From assembly GCA_028691715.1 (NCBI GenBank), contig JAQUYR010000005.1, positions 1-35,990 on the forward strand: a stretch of 35,990 bases of DNA, in the 5' to 3' direction. Made by a program: the position numbers and the translations under genes. The stretch comes from Bacilli bacterium. GTDB lineage: Bacteria; Bacillota_I; Bacilli_A; ML615J-28; CAG-698. Of this stretch, positions 25,583 to 35,866 are shown in pieces (positions within the stretch are counted from its first letter, which is position 1; each line of letters begins with the position of its first letter). The notes under the pieces were generated by a model. It saw nothing but the letters and a program-made list of their open reading frames with translations. It made no database searches and was not told the origin of the DNA.

Positions 25583-26901
25583 TGACGATGTATAAGTATT
25601 TTCCTCATAGCGAAAAGGATATAAAGGAAATGCTTGAAGTCATTGGAGTAAAAAAAATTGATGATATATTTGGTGATATTCCCCAAAACATCCTTTATCA
25701 GAAAAAAATCAATATCGATCACAGTTTATCAGAGATTGAACTTCGAAGAAAATTGATGAAAATTGCTGGGATGAATAAGGAATATATCAGCTTTTTAGGA
25801 GCTGGAGCATATGATGTATATACCCCAAGTGTCATCAAAGCGATTACTTCAAGACAGGAGTTTTTAACATCATACACTCCATACCAAGCAGAAATATCTC
25901 AAGGAACTCTCCAATATATATTTGAATTCCAGAGTATGATTTGTGAACTGACAAATATGGATGTTGCTAATGCTTCACTATATGATGGAGCAACTTCAAC
26001 AGCTGAAGCTGTTTTTATGGCAGTATCTCAAACAAAAAGGAAGAAAATTCTGATTTCTAAAACTGTTAACCCCAGAACTATTGAGGTTATTAAGACATAT
26101 ACAAAATATCGAAATATCGAAATTTCTTACATCGAGGAAAAAGATTTTTCTTATGATGAAGAAGATTTGTTAAATAAGCTTAATGATGAGGTCTCTGGTG
26201 TTTTAGTTCAAAATCCTAATTATTATGGAATTATTGAAAATTATAATAGTGTTGTTAGTACTATTCATGAAAACAAGTCATTATTAATTATGAATGCTGA
26301 TCCGAGCACTCTTGGTTTAATTAAAACACCAGGAGAGATAGGCGCTGATATTGTCTGTGGTGATGCTCAGACATTGGGAATTCCCCTTGCGTTTGGAGGA
26401 CCATATATCGGGTATATGGCAACAACAGAAAAGTTAATGCGAAAATTACCTGGTAGAATTGTGGGTATGACCAATGATACTGAGGGAAAAAGGGGTTATG
26501 TTTTGACAATTCAAGCTCGTGAACAGCACATAAGAAGAGAAAAAGCGACTTCTAATATCTGTTCAAACCAAAGTCTGATGGCTCTACACACTGTAATATA
26601 TGGCAGCCTATTAGGGAAAAAAGGACTTGTCCAGGTAAATGAAATTGCTTATAGCAATTCTCATTACCTATATCAACAACTATTACAGACAGGAAAATTT
26701 GAAGAGGTCGCAAAAAAACCTTTTTTAAAGGAATTTGTTATAAAATCACTTATCGATATCAACAAACTAAATCAAAAACTAATGACTAAAGGTTTTTTAG
26801 GTGGATTAAATATTGGAAATAATCTCTATTTACTATGTGCAACTGAAGTTAGAACAAAAGATGAGATTGATGAATTCATCAATATCGTGAAGGAGTTTTA
26901 A
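25582..26901 (+). CDS. gcvPA: Glycine dehydrogenase (decarboxylating) subunit 1
   Basis: FLGAGAYDVYTPSVIKAI, TSYTPYQAEISQGTLQYIFEFQSMICELT. Confidence 0.95.
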   Translation: MTMYKYFPHSEKDIKEMLEVIGVKKIDDIFGDIPQNILYQKKINIDHSLSEIELRRKLMKIAGMNKEYISFLGAGAYDVYTPSVIKAITSRQEFLTSYTPYQAEISQGTLQYIFEFQSMICELTNMDVANASLYDGATSTAEAVFMAVSQTKRKKILISKTVNPRTIEVIKTYTKYRNIEISYIEEKDFSYDEEDLLNKLNDEVSGVLVQNPNYYGIIENYNSVVSTIHENKSLLIMNADPSTLGLIKTPGEIGADIVCGDAQTLGIPLAFGGPYIGYMATTEKLMRKLPGRIVGMTNDTEGKRGYVLTIQAREQHIRREKATSNICSNQSLMALHTVIYGSLLGKKGLVQVNEIAYSNSHYLYQQLLQTGKFEEVAKKPFLKEFVIKSLIDINKLNQKLMTKGFLGGLNIGNNLYLLCATEVRTKDEIDEFINIVKEF

Positions 26902-26902
26902 T

Positions 26903-28345
26903 ATGTATGATAAACTGATATATGAAATTTCTAAGGGTGATCGAATCGCCTATAGTCTTCCAAGCAATGAGATAGAGGGCTTTAAAATAGCTGATGACCT
27001 CAGAAGAAAGACTCCACTGGATATGCCAGAAGTTACTGAACTAGATGTTGTTAGGCACTACACTAAATTATCATTAAAAAATTATGGCGTCGATCAGGGC
27101 TTTTATCCTTTAGGTTCTTGTACAATGAAATACAATCCTAAAATTGATGAAGAAATCGCCAGTCTTTCAGGATTCATGAATATTCACCCCTTACAAAGCG
27201 TTGATACTTTACAGGGAGCTTTGAAAATATATTATGAAACATCACTTCTTTTAAAAGAATTAACAGGAATGGAAGAATTTTCCTTCAATCCTTTTGCTGG
27301 TGCCCATGGGGAATTAGTGGGATTGATGATAATGAAACAGTATCACATTAATCGTGGAGATTTTAAAAGAACAAAGGTAATCGTCCCCAATAGTGCTCAT
27401 GGTACTAATCCAGCAAGTAGCAGTGTTTGTGGCTTTGAAGTTATTGAAGTGGAATCAACTGACAAAGGAACTGTTGACATTGAAAAATTACGAGCTGTTG
27501 TTGATGATACTGTTGCTGGTATCATGCTTACTAATCCCAATACAGTGGGAATTTTTGAAAAAGATATTTTAGAAATTGCTAAAATCATGCATGATAATGG
27601 TAGTTTGTTATATTATGATGGGGCGAACCTAAATGCTGTTTTAGGAACTGTTCGTCCAGCTGATATGGGATTTGATATCATGCATATCAATCTGCATAAG
27701 ACATTTTCGACTCCTCATGGTGGTGGTGGACCTGGCAGTGGACCAGTTGGTGTCAAGAAGGAATTGGTAGATTTATTACCAAATCCTCGAGTTGTTAAAA
27801 ATAAAGAGGGATATGATTTTTTGTATAGCGATAAATCAATAGGTTCAATAAGTGGCTTTTATGGGAATTTTCTCGTTGTTGTTAGAGCATATTGCTACAT
27901 TCTCAGCTTGGGAAAAGAAAATATTGCCAATGTATCGAAATTAGCGGTACTGAATGCTAATTATATCAAGGAATCATTAAAAGATTGTTATAAATTACCA
28001 ATTACTGGATTGTGTAAACATGAAGTAGTTTTTGATGGCTTAATTGAGGGAGATGCTTCAACTTTAGAAGTTGCTAAAAGGCTACTTGATTATGGATACC
28101 ATCCACCAACGATATATTTTCCTCTTTTGTTTCACCAGTCAATAATGATTGAGCCAACAGAAAATGAATCTAGGGAGACTATTGATGACTTTATCAAGGT
28201 GATGAAAAAAATTGCCGTTGAAGCCAAAGAAACTCCTGAATTGCTTCACAATGCTCCTCATAACACCATTGTTAAGAGACTTGATGAAGTAAAAGCAGCC
28301 AGATTCCCCATAGTGAAATATAAGGATTTATTGAGGACTCAATAA
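26903..28345 (+). CDS. gcvPB: Glycine dehydrogenase (decarboxylating) subunit 2
   Basis: YPLGSCTMKYNPKI, AHGTNPASSSVCGF, NLHKTFSTPHGGGGPGSGPVGV (PLP Lys). Confidence 0.95.
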   Translation: MYDKLIYEISKGDRIAYSLPSNEIEGFKIADDLRRKTPLDMPEVTELDVVRHYTKLSLKNYGVDQGFYPLGSCTMKYNPKIDEEIASLSGFMNIHPLQSVDTLQGALKIYYETSLLLKELTGMEEFSFNPFAGAHGELVGLMIMKQYHINRGDFKRTKVIVPNSAHGTNPASSSVCGFEVIEVESTDKGTVDIEKLRAVVDDTVAGIMLTNPNTVGIFEKDILEIAKIMHDNGSLLYYDGANLNAVLGTVRPADMGFDIMHINLHKTFSTPHGGGGPGSGPVGVKKELVDLLPNPRVVKNKEGYDFLYSDKSIGSISGFYGNFLVVVRAYCYILSLGKENIANVSKLAVLNANYIKESLKDCYKLPITGLCKHEVVFDGLIEGDASTLEVAKRLLDYGYHPPTIYFPLLFHQSIMIEPTENESRETIDDFIKVMKKIAVEAKETPELLHNAPHNTIVKRLDEVKAARFPIVKYKDLLRTQ

Positions 28346-29685
28346 TGAAAGATCTAATAATAATTGGAGCAGGTCCTGGTGGTTATGAACTTGCCTTAGA
28401 GGCTAGTAAAAAAGGTTTGAAAGTAACCTTGATCGAGCAAGATCAACTGGGAGGTACTTGCTTAAACTATGGTTGTATACCAACAAAATCATACTATCAG
28501 AATGCTAAAATATTGAAAGAACTCGAAAAAAAGGAAATTTTTGGAATAACTGGAAAACTGGATTTTGATTTTTCTGTGGCATATAAGCGTAAAGAAGAAA
28601 TTATTTCTTCTTTAAAAGAAGGAATAAAATTTTTACTTGATAAAACAGATATTGAGTATATCAACGGACGTGGAAGGTTAATCAATAGCAATACAGTTAA
28701 AGTTGGTGAAGAAACATATATAGCAGAAAATATCGTAATAGCTACGGGATCTAGACCAATACGTCTAGATTTACCAGGCTTTTCTTTAGAAGGTGTCCTG
28801 ACATCTAGAGACTTACTGGAATTGAAAGATATCCCTCAAAAGATGGTGATAATTGGTGGTGGCGTTATCGGTATTGAAATGGCTTCAATTTTCCATAAAT
28901 TTGGTTGTGATGTTGAAGTAATCGAAATGTGTGATGCAGTTTTACCAAACTATGACCAGGAAATAAGTAAGCGACTTCAGGGCTACTTAAAGCAACAGGG
29001 AATAAAAATTCATATGCGAAGTAAAGTCGTAAAAATAGATAAAAAAGAAAATCTAATTGTCAATTTTATTGAAAAAGATTCTGAGAACTTGATCGTGTGT
29101 GATAAGGTTTTACTGGCAATCGGGAGAAAACCTAATATAGATAATTTAGGACTAGAAGATGTTGGTATAAATTATACTGGAAAAGGAATAACAGTAGATG
29201 ATAACTTTATGACCAATATTCCTCATATCTATGCCATTGGCGATGTCAATGGCAAGACAATGCTAGCTCACGCGGCAACATATAGTGGCTATAAGGTATT
29301 ATCAAATATATTAAATGAGCCAGATGAAATTGATTTAGAGAATATTCCTTCCTGTGTCTTCACTTTCCCAGAGATTGCATCTATTGGACTAACTGAAGAA
29401 GAAGCTAGAAAAACAGGTTTAGAAGTTAAAATTGGAAAATCTATGTATCGAGCTTGTGGAAAAGCAGTTGCTATGAATGAAGTAGAAGGCTTTGTAAAGC
29501 TAATTGCTATCGATAATGTAATCATGGGAGCTCATATCATTGGTTATGATGCCAGTGTTATCATTCATGAAGCCTTGCCGTTAATTAATGAAAAAATAAC
29601 AGTTTCAAGAGCATCTGGTTATGTTCATGCCCATCCAACTTTGAGCGAAGTATTTTCTGGTGCTTTAAAGGAATTAAAAAAGTAG
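28345..29685 (+). CDS. lpdA: Dihydrolipoyl dehydrogenase
   Basis: GGTCLNYGCIPTKSY, GGGVIGIEMASIF, YAIGDVNGKTMLAHAA, C-terminal HAHPTLSE. Confidence 0.94.
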   Translation: MKDLIIIGAGPGGYELALEASKKGLKVTLIEQDQLGGTCLNYGCIPTKSYYQNAKILKELEKKEIFGITGKLDFDFSVAYKRKEEIISSLKEGIKFLLDKTDIEYINGRGRLINSNTVKVGEETYIAENIVIATGSRPIRLDLPGFSLEGVLTSRDLLELKDIPQKMVIIGGGVIGIEMASIFHKFGCDVEVIEMCDAVLPNYDQEISKRLQGYLKQQGIKIHMRSKVVKIDKKENLIVNFIEKDSENLIVCDKVLLAIGRKPNIDNLGLEDVGINYTGKGITVDDNFMTNIPHIYAIGDVNGKTMLAHAATYSGYKVLSNILNEPDEIDLENIPSCVFTFPEIASIGLTEEEARKTGLEVKIGKSMYRACGKAVAMNEVEGFVKLIAIDNVIMGAHIIGYDASVIIHEALPLINEKITVSRASGYVHAHPTLSEVFSGALKELKK

Positions 29686-29705
29686 ACTAATTAAAGTCTA
29701 CTTTT
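29678..29705. terminator. Convergent bidirectional terminator between lpdA and udk
   Basis: AAAAGTAGACT-AATTAA-AGTCTACTTTT. Confidence 0.85.
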
Positions 29706-30324
29706 ATTTTTTGAATAGATCAACAATCTTAGTGACAAGAAAATCGATAGCTACATGATTTTCTCCGCCTTCGGGAATAATAATATCAGCATATTTCTTT
29801 GATGGTTCAACAAATAATAGGTGCATCGGTCTTACAGTTGCAAGATATTGGTCGACAACCGAATCAACAGTCCTTCCGCGGTGTTTTATATCTCGGGAAA
29901 GTCTTCTGATGAATCTGATGTCATCAGGAGTATCAACAAATATTTTTATATCAAAGAGATCTTTTAATTCGGGAATTGCAAAAATCATAATTCCCTCAAC
30001 TATTACAACATTTGCTGGATTAATTATTTCTTTTTCCTGACTGCGATTATGGATGACAAAATCATATGTTGGTTTTTCTATGCTATTACCATTTTTTAAT
30101 TGTTTTAGATGTTCTATCAGTAGAGTTGAGTCGTAAGAATCGGGATGATCATAGTTTATTTTCGCTCTTTCTTCTAAAGAAAGATTGGAAATTTCCTTAT
30201 AATAATCATCCAGTCTGATGACTACTACTGAGCCATATTTTTCAGATGCCTGAAAAACTTTCTTAGCAATTGTTGTTTTACCACTGGCTGTTCCACCAGC
30301 AATACCAATTAATGTAGTTTTCAT
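29704..30324 (-). CDS. udk: Uridine kinase
   Basis: GIAGGTASGKTTIA P-loop, RLDDYYKE, YDHPDSYDSTLL, RRLSRDIKHRGRT. Confidence 0.94.
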   Translation of the reverse strand: MKTTLIGIAGGTASGKTTIAKKVFQASEKYGSVVVIRLDDYYKEISNLSLEERAKINYDHPDSYDSTLLIEHLKQLKNGNSIEKPTYDFVIHNRSQEKEIINPANVVIVEGIMIFAIPELKDLFDIKIFVDTPDDIRFIRRLSRDIKHRGRTVDSVVDQYLATVRPMHLLFVEPSKKYADIIIPEGGENHVAIDFLVTKIVDLFKK

Positions 30325-30490
30325 AATTTATCTATATGACATTTGTAATCAGATTACTAAAAAATAATATTAAAATATGATTACAGTGTCCTCCTTTAAT
30401 AAAAATATTATAGCATGATTTCTCAGGAATATAAATAAAAACAATAAAAATATTAAATTTACCAAGCAAAAATTGCAACATTTGTAAATA

Positions 30491-30519
30491 TTGACATTAA
30501 ATGATTTTTGTATTATTAT
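30491..30519 (+). promoter_or_regulatory. Promoter of the GGDEF gene
   Basis: TTGACA (30491-30496), 17 bp, TATTAT (30514-30519). Confidence 0.75.
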
Positions 30520-30568
30520 ATGTGTATCTATGCTTTTTGGATTCATGAAGATGAAGTGGGGTATTTTT

Positions 30569-33211
30569 ATGAAAAAAAACAAAAAGAGTTATCAAAAAGC
30601 TTTTCTTTTAATTCCGCTTTTAATAGCTTTAACATTATCACTTTTGTTTTTAGATTCATTTAATTCAAAAGCTATTAATCATATTGAAGATTTATCAAGA
30701 AATCAACTGGAAGAATTGTCAACTCAAACCAGTAATGCCTTTCGTGAAAGAATCGCTACATCTTTGATCTATGTGAAGAGTGCCGCGGTTGTTTTCTCCA
30801 AAAATGATGATCTTTATGGAGTTGATTCTTTAAGCACGCTTAATAGAATTGGTGAAGAGAGTATTTTCGATCGCCTTTTTATATGTGATATGACTGGTAA
30901 TGCTATTTATAGCAATGGCGATACTATCAACATCGCTGACAGGGATTATTTTAATAACGCTATAAATGGGGAAACAGGAATTTCTGATATTATTATTTCA
31001 AAGCTGGATGGTAATAAAGTTTTCATAGTGTATTCACCAATTTACTACGATAATGAGATTGTGGGGATGCTTGGAGCAACTTATCTGGTGTCGAGATTAG
31101 CGGATAAAATTGAGACAAATTTCTTTAATAATCAAGGATATACAGTAATTTTCCAAAAAGAAAATGGAGAGTATATTCTAAATAGCAATATTAATGATGA
31201 TGATTTTGAAAATGATATCTGGGGATTTCTTGAAAGTGTAGAATATGATCCAGATTACAATTTTAACATGCTCAAAAATGATATCAATAATGATATAAGT
31301 GGTTATACTAAATATATCTTTTCTGGTGATACTCAATATGTTTATTATTCAAATGTGGGTATTAATGATTGGGAGATATTATTAGTTCTTCCGATGAGTG
31401 TTATCAGTGCAAATACTCTCAAGATAACTAGTTATGCCTTAATTCTTCTGACGGAAATAGTGGGAGTTATTTTTCTAGTTTTCCTGATAATATTTTTATA
31501 TGAGAATAAAAAGAGTAAAGAATATAGAAACATCTATGAAGAATTATTATTCTTGACAAACACCTCTCCTGGTGGTCTATTAAAGTATCGTTTCAACGAA
31601 GAAAAGGAAATAATCTATGCCTCAGATAGATTTTTTGAAATGATAGGATATACCAAAGAAGAAGTAGCCACTAAATTTAAGAATTCTTTTAGAGAAATAG
31701 TCTGTGATAAAGTTTTAGGAACCCAAATAGAAGAAGCTCAGATGAAAGAAAACAAGATTTATCAGACCCAGTATTGTATTAAAACAAAATCAGGGCTACC
31801 ATTATGGATTTCTGATCAGAGCACTATAATCTATGAAAAAGGGCAAAAGTATTGTTGTTGTTTAATAGTCGACATCACGGAAGTTAAGAAGGTCGAAAAG
31901 GAATTAAGGTTGAGCAACGAGCGATATGACATCATTATTTCACAAACTGACAAGGTAATGCTTGAATACAATATTAAGGATGATGTCTTGAAATTCTTAA
32001 CAAACACCGATAAAATTTATGGAATGAGTCCTGTGATGAAGGGACTTACTTCGAAAGTTGATGAAATGAGTTTCATCGATGATGAGAGTAAAACTAATCT
32101 CAAAGAATTAATAGAAAAAGTCAGAAATGGAGCTAGCAAAGTTTTTTGTATTGTTAAAACATATAACAGCCGGGGAACGAATTCCTGGAAGCGCGTCTAT
32201 GGCTCAGCAATTTTTGATGAATTTGGTGTCCCAACAACAGCTGTTGGAATAATAGAAGATATTTCAACACAAAAAGAAGCTCAAATAAAGATTGAGAAGA
32301 CTCAAGCTAATTTAGAGGGAATGATTTCTTATGCAACATATGCTTTCATAATTGATCTAAAAGATGGAAAAGTGGTTTATAAGATTGATAAGAAAAATCC
32401 TAATTCAAAAATAGAGCAATCAACTGACTGGTACATTGAATTACAAAATACGATTTTATATTATGTCAGTCGTGAAGATCAGAGAAAAGTTCAGAATTAT
32501 TTCAACCTTAAAACTATTCTTAGTGACTATCGAAATGATCGGGTTAAAAAAACGGTTGAGTTCAGAATTAAGAATGATAGTGGTGAATTTGTATGGGCTC
32601 GGGCTAAAGTCAATGTTATTGAAGACACTGAGAAAAAAGAATTCCTATGTTATGCCTATATAATCGATATCGATGCTGAAAAGAAACGTGAATTCTACTT
32701 GTTACAACAATCTGAAAGAGATTCTTTGACGAAATTATATAATCGCCGAACAGCCAAGAAGAAAATTGATGAATTCTTGAGCAAGGACAACAAATCAATT
32801 CATGGTTTCTATATGCTTGATTTGGATAGATTTAAAGATGTCAACGATAAGTTTGGTCATAATTTTGGTGATAAAGTTATAAAGAGTTTCGCTGATACCT
32901 TACAGGGAATGTTCAGTGATAACGATATCGTCTGTCGTTTAGGTGGCGATGAGTTTATAATCTTACAAAAATATGCTTATTCTGAGAATCGTATTAAAGC
33001 AAAACTTGGCGAGGTTTGCAATTTGATTGCTGAAAAATATCATTTTACAGAATTAAAACTGCCAATGACAACCAGTATTGGAGCTGTTATTGCTCCATAT
33101 GAAGGAAAGAATTTTGATGAATTATATAAAAAAGTTGATAAAGCTTTATATATTGCCAAAGAAGAAGGCGGTAATAAGTTTATTTTATATAAAGAAGATC
33201 AAAACAATTAA
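30569..33211 (+). CDS. Putative membrane diguanylate cyclase: dCache-like sensor, PAS domains, GGDEF
   Basis: N-terminal TM, periplasmic-type sensor, second TM (ALILLTEIVGVIFLVFLIIF), PAS/PAC regions, C-terminal MLDLDRFKDVNDKFGH...RLGGDEFIIL. ATG at 30569; the track start at 30491 is inside the promoter. Confidence 0.9.
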   Translation: MKKNKKSYQKAFLLIPLLIALTLSLLFLDSFNSKAINHIEDLSRNQLEELSTQTSNAFRERIATSLIYVKSAAVVFSKNDDLYGVDSLSTLNRIGEESIFDRLFICDMTGNAIYSNGDTINIADRDYFNNAINGETGISDIIISKLDGNKVFIVYSPIYYDNEIVGMLGATYLVSRLADKIETNFFNNQGYTVIFQKENGEYILNSNINDDDFENDIWGFLESVEYDPDYNFNMLKNDINNDISGYTKYIFSGDTQYVYYSNVGINDWEILLVLPMSVISANTLKITSYALILLTEIVGVIFLVFLIIFLYENKKSKEYRNIYEELLFLTNTSPGGLLKYRFNEEKEIIYASDRFFEMIGYTKEEVATKFKNSFREIVCDKVLGTQIEEAQMKENKIYQTQYCIKTKSGLPLWISDQSTIIYEKGQKYCCCLIVDITEVKKVEKELRLSNERYDIIISQTDKVMLEYNIKDDVLKFLTNTDKIYGMSPVMKGLTSKVDEMSFIDDESKTNLKELIEKVRNGASKVFCIVKTYNSRGTNSWKRVYGSAIFDEFGVPTTAVGIIEDISTQKEAQIKIEKTQANLEGMISYATYAFIIDLKDGKVVYKIDKKNPNSKIEQSTDWYIELQNTILYYVSREDQRKVQNYFNLKTILSDYRNDRVKKTVEFRIKNDSGEFVWARAKVNVIEDTEKKEFLCYAYIIDIDAEKKREFYLLQQSERDSLTKLYNRRTAKKKIDEFLSKDNKSIHGFYMLDLDRFKDVNDKFGHNFGDKVIKSFADTLQGMFSDNDIVCRLGGDEFIILQKYAYSENRIKAKLGEVCNLIAEKYHFTELKLPMTTSIGAVIAPYEGKNFDELYKKVDKALYIAKEEGGNKFILYKEDQNN

Positions 33212-33303
33212 ATTCATTAAAATAAATTAAAATAATATTGAATAATAATGTATAATGTTGTATAATATTGTCTGTAGGTAAAAAAAAGAAAATTGGAGGC
33301 ATT

Positions 33304-34017
33304 ATGTTAGAAATAAAAAACTTATCAAAAACGTATACTAAAGGTAAAAAGGCCGTCGATGATGTAACATTGACCATTGAATCAGGAGAAATATTTGCTT
33401 TTATAGGCCATAATGGTGCTGGTAAAACAACAACAATCAAATGTGTTGTTGGCATTTTGGATTTTGAAGAGGGAGAAATTTATATTGATGGAGTATCGGT
33501 TAAAAAGAATCCTCTTGAATGCAAGCGTAATATTGCCTATATTCCCGATAATCCCGATTTATATGAGGCTTTAACAGGTATACAATATTTGAATTTCATA
33601 TTTGATATTTATCAGATTTCTAAAAACGATCGCACTGAAGGAATAGGTAAATATGCTAATATGTTTGAAATAACCAATAACTTGGGAGATATAATTTCTA
33701 GTTATTCACATGGTATGAAACAAAAATTGGCTTTAATTTCCGCGTTAGTCAGAAAGCCTAAGCTTTTGATTCTCGATGAGCCTTTTGTTGGCTTAGATCC
33801 AAAAGCATCTTTTCAGGTTAAAGAAGTGATGAAAGAGATGTGTGCGAATGGTTCAAGCATTTTCTTTTCAACTCATATTCTCGAGGTTGCTGAGAAATTG
33901 TGCGACAAGGTAGCAATAATCAAAAATGGAAAGCTTGTGGCAAGCGGTACTATGGAAGATGTCCGCGGTGATAAATCATTAGAAGATGTGTTCTTGGAGC
34001 TAGAAAACCATGAATAA
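33304..34017 (+). CDS. ABC transporter ATP-binding protein
   Basis: GHNGAGKTTTIK, SSYSHGMKQKLALISAL, LLILDEPFVGLD. SD GGAGG before ATG 33304. Confidence 0.93.
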   Translation: MLEIKNLSKTYTKGKKAVDDVTLTIESGEIFAFIGHNGAGKTTTIKCVVGILDFEEGEIYIDGVSVKKNPLECKRNIAYIPDNPDLYEALTGIQYLNFIFDIYQISKNDRTEGIGKYANMFEITNNLGDIISSYSHGMKQKLALISALVRKPKLLILDEPFVGLDPKASFQVKEVMKEMCANGSSIFFSTHILEVAEKLCDKVAIIKNGKLVASGTMEDVRGDKSLEDVFLELENHE

Positions 34018-35605
34018 TTTTTGGGTAATACTTAAGGCTAATATCATAAATTCGTTTGCCTTAAATAAAGTCTTTAAGAAAAACAATCATGGAACGAGAT
34101 CTTTATTGATGTTGGTTTTCGTAATTGTTATGGCGATTGCCATGATGGCTTTATTCTGGCTATACATGTATATATTTGAACTCTCTTTTTTGAGTGGTGG
34201 TAAACCAGAAACAATTTTACTGGTCGGTATTGTTTTTTGGTCGCTGATGTCAATTATTATGACGATAACTAGAGCTAATGCCTACCTTTTCAAATCCAAG
34301 GATTTTGAAATGCTAATGGCTCTTCCCGTTAAGTCGAATGTAATTATTGCCAGCAAGCTGGTAAATCTTCTTTTAGTAAACTACTTTATGATGCTTTATA
34401 CCTATGTTCCAGCATTGATTGTTTATGCAATGTTTAATACAACAACCTTCTTGTTTTGGGTTTTAGCTATCATTGCTATTATATTTATTCCCTTGTTGCC
34501 AGTTACTATTTGTGGAATCATCGCTTATTTACTAGGCTTTATTCCTATTAAAAGAAAACTGAAGAATTTAGCAACAATAATCTTTTCTCTAGCATTTATT
34601 TTCATTATTATGCTTGGAAGCATGAGTGCTCAGGTAATTGAAACAGATCCTACTGGTTTTGCAAATAGTGTCTATAATACTCTAAATAAGGCCTATTTTT
34701 TGGGCTCATATGCGTTTTTCGGTATCCGGGGGAATATTATTCAATACCTTTTATTCGTGGCCATATCGCTAATTCCATTCCTTGGTTTTATCTGGTTGGT
34801 TAGTCTGAACTATTTAAAATCTAACACCAATACAGTATCTGGCGATGTCATTAAAGATTTTAAATTGGGTGAATCAAAGGTTACTGGCCAAGCAGAGGCT
34901 GTTTTTGGAAAAGAGATCAGAAAATATTTTGGAACACCGATGTATGTTTTAAACACAATTGTTGGCCCAGCTTTATCTTTGATTATGCTCATCCTTTTAA
35001 TTACTAAGAAAGACGAATTCTTTAATGATGTTAATGGTATTCCTCTTGATTTAGCTCCACTCATCGTAATAGGGTTAATTACTTTTATGGCATCATTAAC
35101 AAGTACAACATCGAGTTCTCTGTCTTTAGAAGGAAAGAATTTCTGGATTATTAAATCTGCACCAATCCCAACAAAAACTGTTTTTATTGGAAAAATAATT
35201 GTTAATCTTGTAATAACAATTCCGTTTATTTTAATAGATGCTATTTTATGTGCCATTTTCTTAGATTTTAATTTCTTCTATACTTTAATGGTATTTATTG
35301 TTCCTGCTCTATTTGCTATTTCAATTAGTATTTTGGGTTTGTATGCCAACTTACTTCTTCCTAGATTTGATTATGATCAGGAAATCAAGGCGATAAAGCA
35401 ATCTATGAGTGTCTTAGTAACGATGGGATTTTCTTTTTTGATAACCATCTTGCTTGTTGGGACAATAATTCTTGGACTTTCTGTTATCGGTAGCACAGTT
35501 TACGCTTATTTATTGATTACTTTACTTGCAATTATTATAGCAGCAGTATCATACATATTAATTTCCACTCATGGTATTAAACTATATGATAAATTGAATT
35601 GCTAG
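34010..35605 (+). CDS. ABC exporter permease, multi-TM
   Basis: About 10-12 hydrophobic segments; start overlaps the ATPase gene. Confidence 0.85.
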   Translation: MNNFWVILKANIINSFALNKVFKKNNHGTRSLLMLVFVIVMAIAMMALFWLYMYIFELSFLSGGKPETILLVGIVFWSLMSIIMTITRANAYLFKSKDFEMLMALPVKSNVIIASKLVNLLLVNYFMMLYTYVPALIVYAMFNTTTFLFWVLAIIAIIFIPLLPVTICGIIAYLLGFIPIKRKLKNLATIIFSLAFIFIIMLGSMSAQVIETDPTGFANSVYNTLNKAYFLGSYAFFGIRGNIIQYLLFVAISLIPFLGFIWLVSLNYLKSNTNTVSGDVIKDFKLGESKVTGQAEAVFGKEIRKYFGTPMYVLNTIVGPALSLIMLILLITKKDEFFNDVNGIPLDLAPLIVIGLITFMASLTSTTSSSLSLEGKNFWIIKSAPIPTKTVFIGKIIVNLVITIPFILIDAILCAIFLDFNFFYTLMVFIVPALFAISISILGLYANLLLPRFDYDQEIKAIKQSMSVLVTMGFSFLITILLVGTIILGLSVIGSTVYAYLLITLLAIIIAAVSYILISTHGIKLYDKLNC

Positions 35606-35618
35606 AATTAAGCTATAA

Positions 35619-35646
35619 AAAAGCACTAGAAATAACTAGTGCTTTT
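35619..35646. terminator. Terminator after the ABC operon
   Basis: AAAAGCACTAG-AAATAA-CTAGTGCTTTT. Confidence 0.85.
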
Positions 35647-35664
35647 AATTTGTTCAAAAAATAC

Positions 35665-35693
35665 TTGCAAAAGATGATAACTTTTAGTATAAT
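35665..35693 (+). promoter_or_regulatory. tRNA operon promoter
   Basis: TTGCAA (35665-35670), 17 bp, TATAAT (35688-35693). Confidence 0.75.
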
Positions 35694-35708
35694 ATTAAAG
35701 CATGAGCT

Positions 35709-35782
35709 AGGGGTATAGTTCAATGGTAGAGCAGCGGTCTCCAAAACCGTAGATGAGGGTTCGAATCCTTCTACCCCTGCCA
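35709..35782 (+). tRNA. tRNA-Trp(CCA), CCA encoded
   Basis: Acceptor AGGGGTA/TACCCCT, anticodon loop CTCCAAA, T-arm GGTTCGAATCC, G-CCA. Confidence 0.95.
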
Positions 35783-35789
35783 TTTTTTT

Positions 35790-35866
35790 GGCGAACGTGG
35801 CGAAGTGGTTAACGCTCCGGATTGTGGCTCCGGCATTCGTGGGTTCGATTCCCATCGTTCGCCCCA
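35790..35866 (+). tRNA. tRNA-His(GUG), CCA encoded, with G-1:C73
   Basis: GGCGAACG...CGTTCGCC-CCA; anticodon stem CCGGA-TTGTGGC-TCCGG (GTG). Confidence 0.95.

Noticed and set aside
30370-30582. Minus-strand ORF upstream of udk
   Set aside because: Overlaps the promoters of udk and the GGDEF gene; low-complexity Phe/Ile-rich.
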